A stretch of 64,000 nt of DNA from JBPBQZ01 sp050955105 (GTDB lineage: Bacteria; Pseudomonadota; Gammaproteobacteria; Burkholderiales; Burkholderiaceae), in assembly GCA_050955105.1 (NCBI GenBank), contig JBPBQZ010000002.1, positions 28,792-92,791 of the forward strand, in the 5' to 3' direction. Below the pieces are notes generated by a model that was not told the DNA's origin, ran no database searches, and saw nothing but the letters and a program-made list of their open reading frames with translations. Shown in pieces: positions 15,271 to 22,719 of the stretch. The position numbers and the translations under genes were made by a program. How positions within the stretch are numbered: position 1 is the stretch's first letter; every line of letters begins with the position of its first letter.

Positions 15271-16569
15271 ATGTTTAGCTTTTTCAAAAAATTCCGCGGC
15301 GGACGCGAGTCAGCCCCCACTGAAAATCCAGCCGAAAGCACGCTTCCGGATGTCCCCGAAATACCCGCAACACCGGAAAGTCCGCTCGAAGCGTCGACGC
15401 CTCTGGTAGGCCTGCGTCCGCAAATCGAGTCCAACGATGCAGCGATCGATCCGCCCGCGGTGGAATTGCCGCTGGCCGAGCCGCTGCCGATGACGGGGCT
15501 TACTCAATTGCGGCCGTTCGAGGCGCCTGCGCCTGCGCCTGCGCCGGCGCCTGCGTCGCCCGAGCCAGAGGCCGAACCGGCGCTTTCGTTCGATGCCGAT
15601 GCCACCTCCCCGCCGCAAGACGACCTGAGCGATTACGAGATCGTGCCGCCCCCGCCGACGGAACCCGCCGCGCGCCGCTCGTGGATGACCCGCCTAAAGT
15701 CGGGGCTCGCCAAAACCGGTTCCGGACTCAGCGGCATCTTCATTGGCGTTAAAGTCGATGAGGCGCTTTTCGAAGACTTGGAAACCGCCCTGCTGATGTC
15801 CGACGCGGGCGTGGATGCCACCGAATATTTGCTGCGGGCATTGCGTGAAAAGGTCAGGTCCGAACGCTTGGGCGAGGCCTCGCAGGTCAAGGCCGCCCTC
15901 AAGGAATTGCTGATCGAATTGCTGATACCCCTCGAAAAGTCCTTGATACTCGGCCGTACCCAGCCCTTGGTCATGATGATTGCCGGCGTCAACGGCGCCG
16001 GCAAGACCACCAGCATCGGCAAGCTGGCCAAACATCTGCAAAGCTACGGTCAATCGGTGCTGCTCGCCGCTGGCGACACCTTCCGCGCCGCCGCGCGCGA
16101 ACAACTGACCATCTGGGGCGAGCGCAACAACGTCACGGTCGTGGCAAGTGACGGCGCCGATCCGGCCGCAGTGATCTTCGATGCGGTGGGCGCGGCGCGC
16201 GCCCGCAAGATCGACGTGTTGATGGCTGACACCGCCGGACGGCTGCCCAGCCAACTCCACCTGATGGAAGAGTTGAAAAAGGTCAAACGCGTGGTGGGGA
16301 AAGCCGCCGAGGGCGCGCCGCATGAAATCCTACTGGTGATCGACGCCAATACCGGGCAAAACGCGTTGGCCCAGGTCAAGGCTTTCGACGATGCGCTCGG
16401 CCTTACTGGCCTGATCGTCACCAAGCTGGACGGCACTGCCAAAGGCGGCATTCTGGCGGCAATCGCCCGTCAGCGACCGGTACCCGTGTACTTCATCGGC
16501 GTGGGCGAGCAGGTCGATGATCTGCAGCCCTTTTCGGCGCGGGAATTCGCCAGCGCGTTGCTGGATTAG
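15271..16569 (+). CDS. ftsY: Signal recognition particle receptor FtsY
   Basis: A 432-residue SRP receptor. The N terminus FSFFKKFRGG is an amphipathic targeting segment, followed by an acidic Pro/Ala-rich A domain with an Ala-Pro tandem repeat. The NG GTPase domain has G1 GVNGAGKTTS, DTFRAAAREQL, G3 DTAGRLPSQ and G4 TKLDGTAKGG. FtsY docks SRP-ribosome complexes on the membrane. I start at ATG 15271 (MFSFFKKF); an in-frame TTG at 15250 is less likely. ybiB starts 17 bases after the stop. Confidence 0.96.
   Translation: MFSFFKKFRGGRESAPTENPAESTLPDVPEIPATPESPLEASTPLVGLRPQIESNDAAIDPPAVELPLAEPLPMTGLTQLRPFEAPAPAPAPAPASPEPEAEPALSFDADATSPPQDDLSDYEIVPPPPTEPAARRSWMTRLKSGLAKTGSGLSGIFIGVKVDEALFEDLETALLMSDAGVDATEYLLRALREKVRSERLGEASQVKAALKELLIELLIPLEKSLILGRTQPLVMMIAGVNGAGKTTSIGKLAKHLQSYGQSVLLAAGDTFRAAAREQLTIWGERNNVTVVASDGADPAAVIFDAVGAARARKIDVLMADTAGRLPSQLHLMEELKKVKRVVGKAAEGAPHEILLVIDANTGQNALAQVKAFDDALGLTGLIVTKLDGTAKGGILAAIARQRPVPVYFIGVGEQVDDLQPFSAREFASALLD
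15523..15552 (+). repeat. GCGCCT hexanucleotide tandem repeat inside ftsY
   Basis: Five 6-base units (GCGCCT, one as GCGCCG) encode an Ala-Pro run in the acidic A domain. Unit changes would alter length but keep the frame. Confidence 0.8.
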
Positions 16570-16585
16570 CGTAGCGGGAGCTCGC

Positions 16586-17548
16586 ATGACTGACACCCGT
16601 TTTTCCTGCTCCGCGTTCATCAAGGAAATCGGCCGCGGCGCGAATGGCGCACGCGCGCTGTCGCGCGCCGACGCCCAGGCACTGTATTCGGCAATGCTCG
16701 ATGGCCGCGTCGGCGACGTCGAACTCGGTGCCGTGCTCATGGCGTATCGCATAAAAGGCGAAACTGCGGAAGAACTGGCCGGCATGTTGAGCGCCGCACA
16801 GGCAACGCTCGAGCCGATTCAGCTACCGGCCGACAGCTCGCTGCCGGTGGTCATTCCCAGCTACAACGGCGCGCGCAAACAGGCGAATCTAGTGCCGCTG
16901 CTGGCCTCGATGCTCGCGCGCGAAGGCATCCCGGTGCTGGTGCACGGCGTCACCACCGATCCGGGACGCGTCACCAGCGCCGAAATCTTTGCACAACTCG
17001 GGGTTCAGCCGGCCACGTCGATGCCCGAGATCACCGACTCGCTGGCACGTACACGACTCGCGTTCGCGCCGATTGAAGTGCTGTCAGCACCGCTCGCACG
17101 CCTGCTGGCATTGCGGCGAACCATGGGCGTGCGCAACTCCACGCATACTTTGGTCAAGCTGTTGCAGCCGTTCCGCGGCGCCGCGCTGCGGCTGGTCAAC
17201 TACACGCATCCGCCGTATCGGGAAGCGCTGCTGTCGCTCTTCGAACGCTTCCCCGACGAGCCGGTGGGTGCGCTGCTGGCGCGCGGCACCGAAGGCGAGG
17301 CAGTGGCCGATACGCGCCGCCAGGTGCAGGTAGATTGGGTGCGTTCGGGCGGCGCCGAAATCCTCACCGCCGCATCGCGACGCCCGGCCGATGCGCCGGA
17401 AATCGAGCTGCCGACGGCGCGCGACGCGGGTCCTACGGCGAGCTGGATCAACGACGCGCTCGATGAACGCGTGGCAACTCCCGAAGCTCTGGTGCTGCAG
17501 GTCCGCATGATTCGCGAAGTACTGGAGCGCGCCGCCGCCCGGCATTGA
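16586..17548 (+). CDS. ybiB: DNA-binding protein YbiB (TrpD2-like)
   Basis: A 320-residue member of the glycosyl/phosphoribosyltransferase family that resembles anthranilate phosphoribosyltransferase, with the helical N-terminal domain (AQALYSAMLDGRVGDVELGAVLMAYRIKGE) and a C-terminal domain including VPVLVHGVTTDPGR and RTMGVRNSTHTLVKLLQP. The TrpD PRPP-binding GTGGD loop is not seen (here SYNGARKQ at the equivalent place), in line with YbiB homologues that bind nucleic acid instead of acting in tryptophan synthesis. The start at 16586 has GGGAG upstream and matches the family length. Confidence 0.88.
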   Translation: MTDTRFSCSAFIKEIGRGANGARALSRADAQALYSAMLDGRVGDVELGAVLMAYRIKGETAEELAGMLSAAQATLEPIQLPADSSLPVVIPSYNGARKQANLVPLLASMLAREGIPVLVHGVTTDPGRVTSAEIFAQLGVQPATSMPEITDSLARTRLAFAPIEVLSAPLARLLALRRTMGVRNSTHTLVKLLQPFRGAALRLVNYTHPPYREALLSLFERFPDEPVGALLARGTEGEAVADTRRQVQVDWVRSGGAEILTAASRRPADAPEIELPTARDAGPTASWINDALDERVATPEALVLQVRMIREVLERAAARH

Positions 17549-17625
17549 CGTTTCTCTCGAGCGAGGTCGGCCACGCACTGCAGCATTTGCTTACATTGTG
17601 ACGTCCGATTTAGCGCCGACAGCGT

Positions 17626-17654
17626 TTGACAAGCCTTATTTCGCCATCTATATT
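17626..17654 (+). promoter_or_regulatory. Near-consensus sigma-70 promoter of the leu leader/leuA transcript
   Basis: TTGACA (17626-17631), a 17-base spacer and TATATT (17649-17654). The expected start of transcription is about 17660-17662, at or next to the ATG of the leader ORF. leuA begins about 385 bases downstream, so the transcript has a long leader. Confidence 0.75.
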
Positions 17655-17661
17655 CAGACGC

Positions 17662-17733
17662 ATGCCTTACATCTGTTTTCCCGCCCTTCTTGATGCGCGA
17701 CTATCGCGGTCGCTACGCCTGGCTCTAGCCTAG
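17662..17733 (+). CDS. Putative leucine leader peptide (leuL-like)
   Basis: A 23-codon ORF (ATG CCT TAC ... CTA GCC TAG), starting with MPYICFPALL and ending in LRLALA. Six of 23 codons are leucine: CTT CTT as a pair, three CTA and one CTG. CTA and CTT are rare in the surrounding genes, where leucine is mostly CTG, CTC or TTG. It lies directly behind a near-consensus promoter and upstream of leuA, the place expected for an attenuation leader. There is no Shine-Dalgarno, and the predicted transcription start nearly coincides with the ATG. No strong intrinsic terminator is visible downstream; a 6-bp stem CGCTCG/CGAGCG (17747-17752/17767-17772) lies 12 bases before a short T-run. Confidence 0.55.
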   Translation: MPYICFPALLDARLSRSLRLALA

Positions 17734-18044
17734 GCATTTGCCGGCGCGCTCGTTCAGCCGCGCTATCGAGCGAAACTGCTCACCTTTTCTTCCGTAGTAC
17801 GAGTTCCCGAAAGTTCACTGCATGATTTTCTTGCGCGTCGTCATCGATGGCACGTGAGCCGGAAAAATCTCGATGCAAATCGCCTTCGTTTTACCTTCCA
17901 TCGTCGCCGGTTCGCTGGTGTTCAGCATGATGTATTCGCGCGCTCGTGCCCTGCTACCGCTAAAGATCGGTCGCCGGGCCACGATCTTGGCAGCCCGTCG
18001 GCCAACCTCGCCATATTCTTCAGATCAATTCAGCGAGAACCGAA
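17734..18044 (+). other. Long leader between the leader ORF and leuA
   Basis: About 310 non-coding bases. It holds the CGCTCG/CGAGCG hairpin, a CGCGG/CCGCG pairing linking the Leu-codon region (17705-17709) to 17758-17762, and a G+C-rich hairpin near 17970-18005. A 70-codon ORF (17873-18085) overlaps the leuA start but has no recognisable protein character. Confidence 0.4.
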
Positions 18045-19808
18045 ATGCGCGCTTTTCCCAACGACAAATACCCCCCCGCCGCTAGCATTCCTTTACAGGG
18101 CCGCCGCTGGCCCGGCAAAACCATCGACCGCTCTCCCATCTGGATGAGCACCGACCTGCGCGACGGCAATCAGTCGTTGATCGACCCGATGAGCGGCGCT
18201 ACCAAGCTCGAGTTTTTCGAGATGCTGGTGCGCATCGGGTTCAAGCAGATCGAGGTCGGATTCCCCGCCGCCTCGCAAGTAGATTTCGATTTCGTCCGCA
18301 AATTGGTCGTCGAACACCGTATTCCGGACGACGTCACCATCGAAGTAATCACTCAATCCCGTGAAGACCTGATCGACCGAACCTTCGAAGCGCTGGAAGG
18401 CGCGCCGCGGGCAATCGTGCATCTGTACAACGCCATCGCGCCATCGTTCCGGCGCATCGTGTTTGGCGAAAGCCGCGAGACCGTCAAGGCACTCGCGGTC
18501 GACGGCACCCGCATGATTCGCGAACGCGCCAGACGCCGCCCCGAAACCGCCTGGACTTACCAGTATTCGCCGGAAACCTTCAGCATGACCGAGCTTGAGT
18601 TCTCGCTCGAAGTCTGCGACGCGGTGGCGCAGGTGTGGCAGCCGACGCGCGCCGACAAGATGATCGTCAACCTGCCGGCCACGGTGGAATCGGCAACCCC
18701 GAACGTTTTCGCCGATCAGGTGGAGTGGATGCATCGGCACCTCGCCTATCGCGACAGCATCGTCTTGTCGGTGCACCCGCATAACGATCGTGGCACGGCG
18801 GTGGCCGCCGCCGAGTTGGCCGTCATGGCCGGCGCGGACCGTATCGAAGGCTGCCTGTTCGGCAATGGCGAACGTACTGGCAACGTCGATCTGGTCACAT
18901 TGGCGCTGAACCTTTACACGCAAGGCATCGACCCCGGTCTCGATTTCTCGGATATCGATGAAGTCAAACGGGTGGTTGAGCGCTGCAACCGGCTGCCGGT
19001 GCATCCGCGCCATCCGTATGCAGGCGAACTGGTCTATACGGCATTTTCAGGATCGCACCAGGATGCGATTCGCAAAGGCTTCGCCTTACAGCGCGATGAC
19101 GCGCCTTGGGAAGTGCCTTACTTGCCGATGGATCCCAAGGATGTGGGGCGCAGCTACGAGGCCGTGATCCGCGTGAACAGCCAATCCGGCAAAGGTGGGA
19201 CTACCTATCTGCTCGAACGCGGGCTCGGCATGACGCCGCCGCGACGGCTGCAGATAGACTTCTCGCGCATTGTGCAAGGCGCGGCCGACACATCCGGTGT
19301 CGAAATCGACGCGGATGAAATTCTCGAGCTTTTCCAAAGCGAATATTTCGACGTAGCCGGCGACACGGCGATGGAATGCACGCCCGACGGCGAGTTGCGC
19401 GTCACACACCGCGGTGAAGTGGCGCGCATCGCGGCGAGCGTCGGCCCGGCAAGTAGCGCAAGCAGCCAGGACGGGAGCCCCACCGACGCCTCGGTCGAGC
19501 AGATCCTGGATCAGGTTGCCGCGGCGCTGTCGCGCATGGCCGGTGTACGCGTGTCAGTGGTCGAGCGCTCGCACCATGCGCTGCGAGATGGGCGTAGCGC
19601 ATGGTGCGTGCTCGCCCAAACGGCGGAAGGTGCGGCGTGTTACGGCATCGCAGCGAGCGCGGCGGACAGCGCCTCCGCGCGCGGAGGCAATGCCGACGAT
19701 TGGACAGCGGCCACCGCAGTGCGGGCGTTGATCAGCGCCTGCAATCGGCGCTTCGCCCATCTTGGCGCGGCGGCAACCAGCGAGGCCGAAGCGATTATCC
19801 CAGCCTGA
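18045..19808 (+). CDS. leuA: 2-isopropylmalate synthase (long type)
   Basis: A 587-residue LeuA of the type whose N terminus reads PIWMSTDLRDGNQSLIDPMSG. The HMGL-like TIM barrel holds the metal site HPHNDRGTAVAAAELAVMAGADRIEGCLFGNGERTGN near residues 245-281. The C-terminal LeuA dimer/regulatory domain (VSVVERSHHALRDG...) binds leucine for feedback inhibition. It condenses acetyl-CoA with 2-oxoisovalerate, the committed step of leucine synthesis. The gene stands alone behind a probable leucine leader and is followed by a strong terminator. Confidence 0.96.
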   Translation: MRAFPNDKYPPAASIPLQGRRWPGKTIDRSPIWMSTDLRDGNQSLIDPMSGATKLEFFEMLVRIGFKQIEVGFPAASQVDFDFVRKLVVEHRIPDDVTIEVITQSREDLIDRTFEALEGAPRAIVHLYNAIAPSFRRIVFGESRETVKALAVDGTRMIRERARRRPETAWTYQYSPETFSMTELEFSLEVCDAVAQVWQPTRADKMIVNLPATVESATPNVFADQVEWMHRHLAYRDSIVLSVHPHNDRGTAVAAAELAVMAGADRIEGCLFGNGERTGNVDLVTLALNLYTQGIDPGLDFSDIDEVKRVVERCNRLPVHPRHPYAGELVYTAFSGSHQDAIRKGFALQRDDAPWEVPYLPMDPKDVGRSYEAVIRVNSQSGKGGTTYLLERGLGMTPPRRLQIDFSRIVQGAADTSGVEIDADEILELFQSEYFDVAGDTAMECTPDGELRVTHRGEVARIAASVGPASSASSQDGSPTDASVEQILDQVAAALSRMAGVRVSVVERSHHALRDGRSAWCVLAQTAEGAACYGIAASAADSASARGGNADDWTAATAVRALISACNRRFAHLGAAATSEAEAIIPA

Positions 19809-19830
19809 TCGGCCCGCCAGCAAAACAAGC

Positions 19831-19859
19831 CAGGCCGCCGGGTAACACACGGCGGCCTG
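19831..19859 (+). terminator. Intrinsic terminator after leuA
   Basis: CAGGCCGCCG (19831-19840) pairs perfectly with CGGCGGCCTG (19850-19859). CGGAACTTTTCCCC follows, so the T-tract is short and slightly displaced. Confidence 0.75.
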
Positions 19860-19955
19860 CGGAACTTTTCCCCACAGAAACTATCGAATGTGCATATCGA
19901 TAGCACCCCGCCCGCCGCAATTCACAAAACGAATATCCGCGAACGCTACAAGGTT

Positions 19956-19985
19956 TTAGCAGTCGCTATGGCAGAGTGCTAATAT
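19956..19985 (+). promoter_or_regulatory. Candidate sigma-70 promoter of rpoH
   Basis: TTAGCA (19956-19961), an 18-base spacer and TAATAT (19980-19985). The rpoH start is 34 bases downstream. Confidence 0.45.
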
Positions 19986-20018
19986 TGCACAGCAGCAGTT
20001 TTTAACCGAGGAACGAAC

Positions 20019-20945
20019 TTGACCACAGCCCTTTCAGTAGCTACCCCCCTTCGCCGGACTCCCGCGCGCACGGGCGCGCTTGCGCTGAACATGGCCGGGT
20101 TGATCCCAGGACACGCGGGCAATATTGACGCCTATATCCAGTCGGTCAATCGCGTGCCGATGTTGACCGCGGGCGAGGAACGCCGTTTGGCGACCGCCTT
20201 TCGCACCGAAGACGATCTGGACGCCGCGCGCCAGTTGGTGATGTCGCATTTGCGCCTGGTGGTGTCGATCGCGCGCCAGTATCTGGGCTACGGCCTGCCG
20301 CATGCCGATCTGATTCAGGAAGGCAATATCGGCCTGATGAAGGCCGTCAAGCGCTTCGATCCCGATCAAAACGTGCGGCTCGTGTCGTACGCCATGCACT
20401 GGATCAAGGCGGAGATCCACGAATACGTGCTGCGCAACTGGCGCATGGTAAAAGTCGCCACGACCAAGGCGCAGCGCAAATTGTTTTTTAATCTGCGCAG
20501 CCACAAGCAGCGTTTGCAGGCCTTCACCAGCGACGAAATCGACAATCTGGCGACAGAATTGTCAGTCAAGCGCGAGGAAGTCGCCGAGATGGAAACACGG
20601 CTGGCGGGCGGCGACATTGCGCTCGAAGGCCAGATCGACGACGGCGAAGAGTCTTACGCGCCCATCGCCTATCTGTCGGATACCCGCCAGGAACCGAGCG
20701 AAGTGCTGGCGTCCCGGCAGTTCGATCGCCTGCAAAGCGACGGCCTGAGCTCCGCGCTGGAAATGCTCGACGAACGTAGCCGCCGCATTATTTCGGCCCG
20801 TTGGCTCGAGGTGCAGGACGACGGTTCGGGCGGTTCCACGCTGCACGATCTGGCCGAAGAGTTCGGCGTCTCGGCCGAGCGTATTCGTCAGATCGAAGTG
20901 AGCGCGATGAAAAAGATGAAGGCCAAGCTGGCCGAGTTCGCGTAA
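20019..20945 (+). CDS. rpoH: Heat-shock sigma factor sigma-32
   Basis: A 308-residue sigma-70-family protein. Region 2 has DLIQEGNIGLMKAVKRFDPDQNVRLVSYAMHWIKAEIHEYVLRNWRMVK, followed by the RpoH box QRKLFFNLR near residues 152-160, which identifies sigma-32. Region 4 has the C-terminal helix-turn-helix LHDLAEEFGVSAERIRQIEVSAMKKMK. It directs transcription of chaperones and proteases. The start is a TTG at 20019 with GAGGAAC 4 bases upstream; the next in-frame ATG would remove 25 residues of poorly conserved N terminus. Confidence 0.95.
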   Translation: MTTALSVATPLRRTPARTGALALNMAGLIPGHAGNIDAYIQSVNRVPMLTAGEERRLATAFRTEDDLDAARQLVMSHLRLVVSIARQYLGYGLPHADLIQEGNIGLMKAVKRFDPDQNVRLVSYAMHWIKAEIHEYVLRNWRMVKVATTKAQRKLFFNLRSHKQRLQAFTSDEIDNLATELSVKREEVAEMETRLAGGDIALEGQIDDGEESYAPIAYLSDTRQEPSEVLASRQFDRLQSDGLSSALEMLDERSRRIISARWLEVQDDGSGGSTLHDLAEEFGVSAERIRQIEVSAMKKMKAKLAEFA

Positions 20946-20949
20946 TGCA

Positions 20950-20984
20950 AGGCCCTGCTCGCACCGTCCGGTGTGGCAGGGCCT
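20950..20984. terminator. Hairpin after rpoH (shared convergent end)
   Basis: AGGCCCTGC (20950-20958) pairs perfectly with GCAGGGCCT (20976-20984), with an inner CACC/GGTG pair. There is no long T-tract on either side. It lies between the stops of the convergent rpoH and lipoprotein genes. Confidence 0.6.
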
Positions 20985-20991
20985 AGGCGCA

Positions 20992-22083
20992 TTAGTCGTC
21001 TATCCGATGTCGTTGCTTATAGTCGATCATCAAAGCCACGGCGCCTGGGTGCTTGCTGCCGATGCGTCGTGCGAGGTCGCTGAATTTGCCGTGATTCGGC
21101 GCTTTGCCGCGATTGATCGTCGCCTGCTGACCCAGCGCAGCCGGTGCCCAGCTACCGGCAATCGGCGCCCGCGCCGCCACGATCAGCTCGGCGGCAGTCC
21201 AGACCGCGTTGAGATATCCATCCGCAGCTAATGGCGATTGCTGGCTCAAGCTTCCGAGCCGGTTCAAGGCATAGCGACGTGGATCGAACCCTGTCGCCCG
21301 CAGGTAGTCGCCCCAATAAAATTCGATGAAATCGACCGGTGGCCGCGGATCTTCATAAGCGATGTGACGCGCGAAGAAAACGATGGATCGATAACGGTCA
21401 TTGCCGAAGCCTCCCCGTAATCCGACGTGCGCGGGCAGCGCCGTAGCGTCGATCGGCAGATTGTCGGCGTTGCGCAGCCATGCGTGGCCATCCCGCTGCA
21501 TCCGTCGCCAGAAATCGCCGGTTGCCAGGCTGCTGTAGTTCGCCGTCACGAGCACGTGAATCTGCAAGTCGAGGCCCCCGTCCGGCAGTTCCGCGTAAGC
21601 AGACATCGTGTGGTGGCCATCTGTCAGATACAGGTTGCCGCCCGGGCCAACTACCACCGGTCGCAACTTGTCGCGTTCCAGGGTGCCCGCCAGCCGACAA
21701 CGAAAACTCTGCGGCTCGGATAGCTTTGCCGTCGGCGCAAGCGGCATCGGCAGAATGCCGCCGCGGCCATCATCTTCGCAGTAGCTGTCGAAGCGTAAGC
21801 GCGGGTCGCGCTCGAAGCGATCCAGTCGATAGTAGACCTCGTCGTATCCCAGCGCGCCCTGCGTCGGATGCAGGTCGCGCAAGCGCACTTTCAGCACATC
21901 GCCGGCCCGCGCATTCGTCAACAACTGTTGCACGCCGTCAGTCGTTATTTCCGCGTCCGAGCCGGCCGTCCAATTGGGTCGGGTCCGCGCCACGGGCGCA
22001 TCGCGACGGCCATCGCCACACGCGGATAAAGACAACAGCGCGCACAGGACGAAGGCCTGCAACGCGTATTTCGAGAACCTCAT
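20992..22083 (-). CDS. ParB/sulfiredoxin-like lipoprotein
   Basis: A 363-residue protein with a lipoprotein signal (lipobox LSLSAC, Cys22) and then a domain containing KVRLRDLHPTQGALGYDEVYYRLDRF and PVVVGPGGNLYLTDGHHTMSAY (DGHHT at 155-159). The pattern of an R/L-x-L-H-P/T strand followed by a DGHH motif is that of the ParB/Srx nucleotide-binding fold. The rest, to residue 363, is not recognised beyond the wider family (ParB/Srx N-terminal domain proteins). Start at ATG 22083 with GGAGATG upstream. A ParB-type fold on an exported lipoprotein is unusual; substrate and role are unknown. Cell location is probably the periplasmic face of a membrane. Confidence 0.75.
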   Translation of the reverse strand: MRFSKYALQAFVLCALLSLSACGDGRRDAPVARTRPNWTAGSDAEITTDGVQQLLTNARAGDVLKVRLRDLHPTQGALGYDEVYYRLDRFERDPRLRFDSYCEDDGRGGILPMPLAPTAKLSEPQSFRCRLAGTLERDKLRPVVVGPGGNLYLTDGHHTMSAYAELPDGGLDLQIHVLVTANYSSLATGDFWRRMQRDGHAWLRNADNLPIDATALPAHVGLRGGFGNDRYRSIVFFARHIAYEDPRPPVDFIEFYWGDYLRATGFDPRRYALNRLGSLSQQSPLAADGYLNAVWTAAELIVAARAPIAGSWAPAALGQQATINRGKAPNHGKFSDLARRIGSKHPGAVALMIDYKQRHRIDD

Positions 22084-22422
22084 CGCATCTCCGTCGAACG
22101 CCGCGGCGCTTCCACAGAGGGACCGCACACGGACGTCATGGTTAAAGAGTCGCGGCTGCGTCGGTGTGTCGGCGCAACTCGCCTCCGTCAGTGCCAAGCG
22201 GTCTCGATGGGTTTCCGGCGGCCAGCGCCGGATTGCGCCGCGCGCGAAACCTTCGCGGCGCTGCGTCAAAACGGCGCACAAATGCGCGTTCAGCTCGCAT
22301 TCGAGGCTTGTAGGACCTCTATCGCGGCGCTTTGTCGCATCGCAGCATCAACTATCGACTTAAGTGCGCTCTTAGAATGTCGCAACACCTCCGATCGGCA
22401 ACCTGAAGACATCTCAATACCG
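22084..22422. other. Divergent intergenic region, lipoprotein gene / cyd operon
   Basis: About 340 bases between divergent genes. TAGAAT (22373-22378) is a possible -10 for the cyd operon but no matching -35 was found. No FNR/ANR-type TTGAT-N4-ATCAA box and no other gene is visible. Confidence 0.35.
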
Positions 22423-22719
22423 GTGAAAACGTGCGCAAGAATCCGCGGCGCTAGCCGAGAAACCGCTAGCCGGCACAGCCCGCGCCGGCTTCTCGAAGCG
22501 TGGCCTTGGCAGCGCAAATATCGTCTGACAATCGAGATTTGCGCAGTGGTCCTGATCAAATTGGCGCTATTGATGGTGCTTCGCCATTGCTTGTTCGACG
22601 CACCTGCTGCACCCGATATGCGGATGGCCCCGGCCGATGTCGCGCAGGCCTTGTTATCGAATCCGGCGTCCGTCCCCGCTCTTGTTTCGCCGCGCCCCGT
22701 GTCCGGCACAAAAGGTTGA
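22423..22719 (+). CDS. cydP: Cytochrome bd oxidase small subunit, CydP-like
   Basis: The C-terminal ~72 residues (WQRKYRLTIEICAVVLIKLALL...) consist of a basic N-cap, one membrane helix with a conserved Lys-Leu pair and a short periplasmic tail with MRMAPADVAQALL, the layout of the small CydP proteins encoded before cydA in proteobacteria. No ATG lies close to the helix. The nearest plausible start in frame is a GTG at 22423, giving 98 residues; a CTG at 22522 would fit family length better. The stop overlaps the cydA start (TGATG). Function in the oxidase is inferred from context. Confidence 0.6.
   Translation: MKTCARIRGASRETASRHSPRRLLEAWPWQRKYRLTIEICAVVLIKLALLMVLRHCLFDAPAAPDMRMAPADVAQALLSNPASVPALVSPRPVSGTKG

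Noticed and set aside
17734..17800. An intrinsic terminator in the leucine leader
   Set aside because: The CGCTCG/CGAGCG stem is 6 bp with a 14-base loop and stands 12 bases from a short T-run; a GAGC/GCTC stem nearer the T-run is only 4 bp. Neither is convincing.
17873..18085. A 70-codon ORF just before leuA
   Set aside because: It overlaps the leuA start, has no ribosome-binding site and its translation shows no leader or protein character beyond two CTA codons.
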